From: CAADGV01 sp040290295
GTDB lineage: Bacteria; Bacteroidota; Ignavibacteria; UBA10030; UBA6906
Length of the DNA: 64,000 nt
Direction: 5' to 3'
NCBI GenBank assembly: GCA_040290295.1
Contig: PSMW01000008.1
Location: forward strand, 1 to 64,000
Made by a program: the position numbers and the translations under genes. Below, piece after piece: positions 58,710-64,000 of this stretch (within the stretch, counting starts at the first letter, position 1; the number at the start of each line of letters is the position of its first letter). Under the pieces are notes generated by a model. The model was not told where the DNA came from. It made no database searches and saw only the letters and a program-made list of their open reading frames with translations.

Positions 58710-61700
58710 ATGATAGAAAGAATCATTGATTTTTCGGCACGCAATCGGTTCATCATCATCGTTGCCTACGTCCTGATTGTTGGCGTGGGGGTATGGTCGG
58801 TGCTCCATACTCCCTTGGATGCGATTCCCGATCTGTCGGAGAATCAGGTGATAGTCTTTACCGAGTGGATGGGGCGGTCGCCGCAATTGGTGGAGGATCA
58901 AATTACGTTTCCCCTTGTTACCTCGTTACAAGGCGTGCCTGAAGTGCACGCCATTCGCGCACAGTCCATGTTCGGCATGTCGTTCATCTACATCATTTTT
59001 GAAGAACGAACCGATCTTTATTGGGCACGCAGTCGCGTGCTGGAGAAGCTGGCGACCGTGCAATCGTCGCTGCCGGCAGGTGCGAAAGTCCAACTCGGTC
59101 CCGACGGCACTGGCGTGGGCCACGTTTTTTGGTACACGGTCGAAGGACCGTACGATTTGGGCACACTGCGCGCGATTCAGGATTGGTACGTCAAGCTCCA
59201 TCTGCAAGGCGTGCCGGGTGTTGCCGAGGTTGCTTCAGTCGGTGGGTTCGTTCGTCAGTATCAGATCGATGTCGATCCGAACAAGATGAAGGGCTATGGC
59301 GTTACGCTCACGGATGTACGAACGGCGGTGATGCGTTCGAACAACGATGTCGGCGGGAAGATTCTCGAAGTGTCGGATGCGGAGTCGTTCATTCGCGGGC
59401 GCGGCTATATCCAATCGCTTCAGGATATCGAAAACATCGTTGTTGCACGTGCCGTGAACGGGACGCCCATCTACGTCAAGAACATCGGCGCCGTGCAAGT
59501 GGGCAGCGATATTCGTCGTGGTTCGTTGGAGAAAGAGGGAAAGGGACAAGTCGTCGGCGGCATCGTCGTCATGCGCTACGGAGAAAACGCGAAGGATGTT
59601 ATCGATCGTGTGAAGCAGAAGATCGAGGAACTGACGCCGGGACTTCCGCCCGATGTGCACATCAGAACGGCGTATGACCGGAGTGAACTGATCATGGCTG
59701 CTGTGGGCACACTTAAGCGGGCGTTGACGGAGGAAGCGATTGTTGTCAGTGTGATGGTGTTGCTGTTCCTCCTCCATGTGCGAAGTGTTCTGCGCGTGAT
59801 CATCGAAATACCGGTGGCGGTGTTGATGGCGTTCGTCACTATGCGACTCTTCGATATCACCTCCAACATCATGTCCTTGGGGGGCATTGCACTCGCCATC
59901 GGTGTCATCGTCGATGCTTCGATCGTGTTGGTGGAAAATGCCTATCGCAATGTTGCTCGTGCCCAGCATGAACAGGGCGCGCTGACAACGAAGGATTTTG
60001 TGGAGATTTCCATTTTGTCGGCGAAGCAGGTGGGGCCGGCAATTTTCCTCTCCGTCATGATCATGGTGGTTTCATTCCTTCCTGTGTTTTTGTTGGAGGG
60101 GCAAGAGGGCAAACTTTTCAGGCCGTTGGCATTCACGAAAACGTTTGTGTTGCTCGGCTCGGCGATCATCGCTATCACACTCGTCCCGATGCTCATGACG
60201 ATACTGACACGCGGGAAGTTCAGGACCGAAGATCAAAATCCCGTGACGCGCATCCTGAATCGGCTCTATGCGCCGATCATCCTCTGGGTGTTGAAGCACC
60301 GTGCACTCACGCTCAGCCTAAACATCGTGGCGTTGGTGCTCACCATCCCATTGATGTTCAGCATCGGGTCCGAGTTCATGCCGCCGCTGGACGAAGGGAG
60401 TCTTCTGTTCATGCCCGTCACGTTGCCCTCGGCTTCGATTACGGAAGTCAACCGCATCATGCAGATTCAGGACGCGATCATCATGTCCGTTCCCGAAGTC
60501 GAAACCGTCCTGGGCAAAGCAGGCAAAGCCGAGACGTCAACGGACCCCGCTCCTGTCAGCATGATTGAGTCCATCATCCTTCTCAAGCCCAAAGCGCAGT
60601 GGCGACCCGGCATCACGAAGAACGACATCATCGCAGAGCTGGACGCCAAACTGCAGATTCCCGGCGTGCGCAATGGTTGGACGCAACCGATCATCAATCG
60701 CATCAACATGCTCTCAACCGGTGTACGGACGGACTTGGGCATAAAATTCTTTGGACCGAATCTTGATACACTCGAACAACTCGCTGTCCGTGCGGAACAG
60801 ATCTTACGCGGCATTCCCGGTGCGGCCGATCTGTACGCCGAGCGGACAAGCCGCGGACTTTTTCTCGACATTACCGTCGATCGGAACGCTGCGGCGCGAT
60901 ATGGTTTGACCGTTGGCGATGTGCAAGATGTGATCGAGACTGCAATCGGTGGGGAAAATATCGGCACCGTGATCGAAGGACGCCAACGGTTCCCTGTGCG
61001 CGTGCGCTATCCACGCGAGCTTCGCGACAATGTCGAAGCATTGAAGAACGTGCTGGTCCCTCTCGGCGACGCAGCGATGCCCTCGTCTCCGATAACGGAG
61101 AAGAGCAGGACGAACATGCAACCGGGGGGGATGACGATGACGCCTTCGACCAGTGGGCGTTCATCGGCGACGTCCTCGGGCACACAGACACAGCGAACGA
61201 CCTCAGTCTCGTCGCGTACGTATGTGCCGCTCGGTCAGCTTGCCTCGATTGCACTCGTCGCCGGTCCTCCGATGATCTCCAGCGAAAACGGACAGTTGCG
61301 TTCGATCCTCTTTCTGAACGTCCGTGGTCGCGACATGGGGAGCTTCGTCAACGAAGCGAAGGAGCACCTCAGCCGGCATCTTGCTCTTCCTCAAGGATAC
61401 ACCGTGCAATGGAGCGGACAGTGGGAGAATCAACTTCGTGCTCGCGAGCGACTCATGATCGTGATGCCGATCGTGTTCTTCATCATCTTCGTGATGCTGT
61501 ATCTTGTTACCAAGGACTTCACCGAAGCGTTTGTGGTGATGCTCTCGGTGCCGTTTGCGCTCATCGGAGGTGTGTACTTCATCTCCATGTTGGGATACAA
61601 CTTCTCGGTTGCGGTGTGGGTCGGCTTCATTGCGCTGTACGGACTTGCGGTAGAGACCGGCGTGGTGATGGTGGTGTATCTGCACGAAGCCTTGGACCGA

Positions 61701-62030
61701 AAACTTCGCGCAGCACAACGCGGCGAGCGAGGTCCCATCACGCAATCGGATATCGAAGATGCAACGATTACTGGCTCAGTGCTACGCCTGCGACCAAAAA
61801 TCATGACGGTAGGGACAAGCCTGATCGCCCTCGTCCCGATCATGTGGAGTACCGGCGTCGGCTCCGATGTCATGCAGCCGCTGGTAGCGCCGATGATTGG
61901 CGGATTGATCACGTCCACGATCCATGTTCTTATCGTGACCCCGATCCTTTTCAGTTACATGAAAGAACGGGCACTCAAGCGCGGAACACTCGAGGTGTCC
62001 AAGATGGCGAGATGGATGAAAGAGACCTGA
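58710..62030 (+). CDS. Heavy-metal RND efflux pump (CusA/CzcA family)
   Basis: A 1106-residue inner-membrane pump with about 12 helices and two large periplasmic loops. The fourth helix carries GGIALAIGVIVDASIVLVEN, close to the CusA pattern for monovalent ions (Cu+, Ag+), and the N-terminal DLSENQVIVFTEW is also typical. A low-complexity, Ser/Thr-rich insertion with a Met cluster (NMQPGGMTM) sits at about residues 787-838. It completes a CusCBA-type set with the two genes before it. Confidence 0.92.
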   Translation: MIERIIDFSARNRFIIIVAYVLIVGVGVWSVLHTPLDAIPDLSENQVIVFTEWMGRSPQLVEDQITFPLVTSLQGVPEVHAIRAQSMFGMSFIYIIFEERTDLYWARSRVLEKLATVQSSLPAGAKVQLGPDGTGVGHVFWYTVEGPYDLGTLRAIQDWYVKLHLQGVPGVAEVASVGGFVRQYQIDVDPNKMKGYGVTLTDVRTAVMRSNNDVGGKILEVSDAESFIRGRGYIQSLQDIENIVVARAVNGTPIYVKNIGAVQVGSDIRRGSLEKEGKGQVVGGIVVMRYGENAKDVIDRVKQKIEELTPGLPPDVHIRTAYDRSELIMAAVGTLKRALTEEAIVVSVMVLLFLLHVRSVLRVIIEIPVAVLMAFVTMRLFDITSNIMSLGGIALAIGVIVDASIVLVENAYRNVARAQHEQGALTTKDFVEISILSAKQVGPAIFLSVMIMVVSFLPVFLLEGQEGKLFRPLAFTKTFVLLGSAIIAITLVPMLMTILTRGKFRTEDQNPVTRILNRLYAPIILWVLKHRALTLSLNIVALVLTIPLMFSIGSEFMPPLDEGSLLFMPVTLPSASITEVNRIMQIQDAIIMSVPEVETVLGKAGKAETSTDPAPVSMIESIILLKPKAQWRPGITKNDIIAELDAKLQIPGVRNGWTQPIINRINMLSTGVRTDLGIKFFGPNLDTLEQLAVRAEQILRGIPGAADLYAERTSRGLFLDITVDRNAAARYGLTVGDVQDVIETAIGGENIGTVIEGRQRFPVRVRYPRELRDNVEALKNVLVPLGDAAMPSSPITEKSRTNMQPGGMTMTPSTSGRSSATSSGTQTQRTTSVSSRTYVPLGQLASIALVAGPPMISSENGQLRSILFLNVRGRDMGSFVNEAKEHLSRHLALPQGYTVQWSGQWENQLRARERLMIVMPIVFFIIFVMLYLVTKDFTEAFVVMLSVPFALIGGVYFISMLGYNFSVAVWVGFIALYGLAVETGVVMVVYLHEALDRKLRAAQRGERGPITQSDIEDATITGSVLRLRPKIMTVGTSLIALVPIMWSTGVGSDVMQPLVAPMIGGLITSTIHVLIVTPILFSYMKERALKRGTLEVSKMARWMKET

Positions 62031-62343
62031 AGCTGAAAACAGCCGCGCCATCTTTGCACTGCTAAGCGAGGAGGGAGCGTGAGAGGTGGAAGGATTGAGC
62101 TTGGAGCTTCAGAATTTGTGCCCAGTTGAGTTGGGGGGGAGCGCTCTCCTCCTTTGGCTCATAGCGTCCGCGCTCAAATGATGTGGTTGCATTCCGGCGT
62201 TACGTTGGTTCAGCACTGCCACAAGCACATAGCCGTTGGCGGCCGATCGGAGGCGCCGGTAACTGTCCCCGGTTTGCGTGCTGAGCCGCAATGGGAGAGA
62301 CGAATGAAATCCTTCCGCAGCGCCGGTAGTGCAGTGGTGATGA
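62031..62343. other. Gap between convergent genes
   Basis: About 310 bases between the pump gene and the DUF4835 gene, which end towards each other. I see no gene and no clear terminator. A short inverted repeat (cccagttgagttggg, 62121-62135) and GC-rich runs are present. Confidence 0.35.
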
Positions 62344-63237
62344 TTATTTCTGTTTTTTTCTGTACTCTTCGTACGTTGTCTGGTGGGTGGGATCAATCGT
62401 GGCGAGGTCGTAGTACACCTTCGGATCTCGGTAGTTCACGAACAGTTGGGCAAGTTCCATGTACTTGGTGTCAAAGAAGACGCGGATGATCTGATTGCGT
62501 GCGTCGGCGGTCTTCTTCACATCTCCAATCATTCGAATTGCTTCGATCATATTCCGATAGGCGCGATCGGGGGCACTCGAAAGCGAATCCAATCCGGCAA
62601 AGTGGTAGAGAAACGACGCGGTCCGTACCGGCGCAAACCGTGCGTTGAGTATTTCTTCGATCAGTTGTATGCGGCTGAATCCGCTGGTACTCGGCTGCCA
62701 TCCTCGTGCACCGGCTGAACGTCCAAGACTCGCGATGTCGGCAGCTTTCTGAAAGTGCGGCGTGCCGTTGAGATTGTCGTAGGTGTCGTAATCGAAACCG
62801 ATAATCAAATACACATAAAAATCCAAGAAGCTCGCGAGATCGTTGAACGTGTACAAATTGTGGTTGATCGGACGTGCGCGTATGTAGGTGAATTCCCACG
62901 CCTCGTCCTTCAAGCGCAAAACCGCAGATGATTGATTGCTCGAATAGATCGGACGTGAGCTGCCGACGAACACTTGGGCTGAGTAACGGTTTTCTCCCAC
63001 AACGTTCTGAATGAAAATCTCCATCGTGCATTTGATCGGTTCGTCCAGCACGTCGGAACCCCACGAGTAGTTGTTGATGTAGTCGCGCACATCGGCGGCG
63101 AAGTTTGTCAGAAGATCTTTGTTGGTCGAAGGAATGGATTCGTAGTTCACCCGAATATCGCATTGCACCTGCTGTGCGATGGTGGTGGAGGTAACGGCAG
63201 TGACGGCGGCGAGAGCGGCGATGAGTATCGTGAGCAT
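62344..63237 (-). CDS. DUF4835 (PorD-like) exported protein
   Basis: A 297-residue protein with a signal peptide (MLTILIAALAAVTAVTSTTIA) and the DUF4835 pattern: VQCDIRVNYESIPSTNKDLL, then DVRDYINNYSW, FIQNVVGENRYSAQVFVGSSRPIY, and a helical C-terminus with DTYDNLNGTPHFQKAADIA. Members in Bacteroidota are named PorD for a link with T9SS. The frame upstream of ATG 63237 is not protein-like. It is divergent from the PorV-like gene. Confidence 0.8.
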   Translation of the reverse strand: MLTILIAALAAVTAVTSTTIAQQVQCDIRVNYESIPSTNKDLLTNFAADVRDYINNYSWGSDVLDEPIKCTMEIFIQNVVGENRYSAQVFVGSSRPIYSSNQSSAVLRLKDEAWEFTYIRARPINHNLYTFNDLASFLDFYVYLIIGFDYDTYDNLNGTPHFQKAADIASLGRSAGARGWQPSTSGFSRIQLIEEILNARFAPVRTASFLYHFAGLDSLSSAPDRAYRNMIEAIRMIGDVKKTADARNQIIRVFFDTKYMELAQLFVNYRDPKVYYDLATIDPTHQTTYEEYRKKQK

Positions 63238-63347
63238 GATCAGGAGTCCGGATTGGTTGAACGTGTGGACAATATAACCGAATTGGCGGCATCGTTCAAG
63301 GACGTCAACAATGGCATACAGGGGATTCATTCTTCGGGAGGTAAGAT

Positions 63348-64000
63348 ATGAAGACGCTGATGATTGTTCTGCTGCTTGGCATTTCGCACGCGCATGCTGC
63401 TTTCGAACGGGCAGCACACGGTGCTCGCGGCACCGCCATGGGCGGTGTGCCCATCGCGCTTGCCGACAATGAATGGGCGGCGTTCGTCAATCCGGCTGCA
63501 CTGAGAACGATCAACGAGCGCACGGTTGCGTTGTTCTACGCCCCCCGGCCGTTCGAGTTGAAGGAACTCGCGTTCATTGCCGCTGCGTACGTCGAGCCGA
63601 CATCCGTCGGATGCTTCGGCGTGGCGGCATCACGATTCGGTTTCGAGCTGTACAGAGAAACACGGCTTGCCATTTCCTTTGTAGAGGAAATCACGAGCGG
63701 ACTGTGTCTCGGTGTCGGCGTTACGCATTATGCGCTCTCTATCGCCGACTACGGCAGTGCATCGTCGTTGGGAGTGGATGTGGGGATGCTCATGGATGTG
63801 AGTGATACGTTCCGGTGGGGAGTTGCTGCCTCCAATCTCAACGCGGCAACGATTGGACAAGCGAAGGAGAAACTTCCCCAACAGTTTGCGACCGGTGTCG
63901 CGTTCATGCCGATGACCAACGCGACACTGACGCTGAGCCTTTCGAAAGACGTTCGCTACCCGATGGAAGTGCGCGTTGGTGTGGAGTTCGTTCCTGTGGA
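63348..64000 (+). CDS. PorV/PorQ-like outer-membrane beta-barrel protein, cut by the window end
   Basis: Begins at ATG 63348 with GGGAGG upstream and a signal peptide (MKTLMIVLLLGISHAHA). The start of the mature protein, GARGTAMGGVPIALADNEWAAFVNPAAL, is the pattern of PorV/PorQ and FadL-like barrels, and amphipathic strands follow. At least 217 codons are open to the right edge with no stop, so the end lies outside. PorV-type proteins shuttle T9SS cargo to the sortase on the cell surface. Confidence 0.68.
   Translation, partial: MKTLMIVLLLGISHAHAAFERAAHGARGTAMGGVPIALADNEWAAFVNPAALRTINERTVALFYAPRPFELKELAFIAAAYVEPTSVGCFGVAASRFGFELYRETRLAISFVEEITSGLCLGVGVTHYALSIADYGSASSLGVDVGMLMDVSDTFRWGVAASNLNAATIGQAKEKLPQQFATGVAFMPMTNATLTLSLSKDVRYPMEVRVGVEFVPV

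Noticed and set aside
62154..62489. A 111-codon frame in the gap after the pump gene
   Set aside because: It overlaps the end of the DUF4835 gene on the other strand, has no good ribosome site and resembles no family.

Overview
The window looks like a chromosomal segment of a Bacteroidota/Chlorobiota/Ignavibacteriota-type (FCB group) bacterium. The basis is several secreted proteins that end in a type IX secretion (T9SS) C-terminal domain with the NYPNPFNP motif, a PorD-like (DUF4835) protein beside a PorV-like outer-membrane protein at the right edge, GTG/TTG starts mixed with ATG, and purine-rich Shine-Dalgarno sites. A futalosine-type menaquinone pathway and complex I point to quinone-based respiration. 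I cannot place it more precisely; an Ignavibacteria/Kapabacteria-like lineage is my best guess. I saw no rRNA, tRNA, CRISPR array, phage or transposase gene.

Layout. 1-0.5 kb: decayed repeats. 0.5-2.4 kb: long-chain acyl-CoA synthetase. 2.6-7.9 kb: complex I genes nuoABCDE and nuoF, split by a small DUF4258/DUF2283 module and closed by a good terminator. 8-9.5 kb: flippase. 9.8-13.1 kb: the most unusual locus, with a short YxxP-type peptide reading frame, a PqqD-like protein, an HPr-kinase-like protein, an S26-like Ser/His peptidase, a truncated T9SS cargo and a broken PF14907-type nucleotidyltransferase. 13.1-18 kb: housekeeping genes (dut, AI-2E-family permease, rsmI, TPR protein, hydrolase, TerC). 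18.1-26 kb (minus strand): a broken T9SS cargo, Sel1-repeat protein, HtpX, transglutaminase-like protein and a secreted alpha-amylase. 26.2-31.1 kb: POT peptide transporter, LolA-like protein and a secreted subtilase. Extracellular starch and peptide breakdown followed by peptide uptake is a plausible theme here.

31.1-41 kb: Mut7-C RNase, an Rrf2 regulator next to a membrane polyferredoxin split by a stop codon, fatty acid hydroxylase, DUF4920 and PepSY proteins, an ECF sigma/anti-sigma pair, a PDZ lipoprotein, a methyltransferase, and the archease-RtcB RNA ligation pair. 41-44.2 kb: an MqnE-MqnA fusion and MqnC. 44.3-55.3 kb: mixed housekeeping (Sua5, epimerase, phosphoesterase, ABC membrane domain without ATPase, hydrolase, PLP lyase, lipoprotein, PAP2-like protein, pyrophosphatase, alanine racemase). 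55.5-62 kb: a CusCBA-type copper/silver efflux operon with a Cys-rich leader gene. 62.3-64 kb: T9SS-related genes.

A theme across the window is that accessory genes are broken by single stop codons or one-base shifts (5849, 9765, 12461, 17217, 18130-20461, 30489, 33239, 38174), while housekeeping genes are intact. This could be real decay or consensus error; read mapping would decide.
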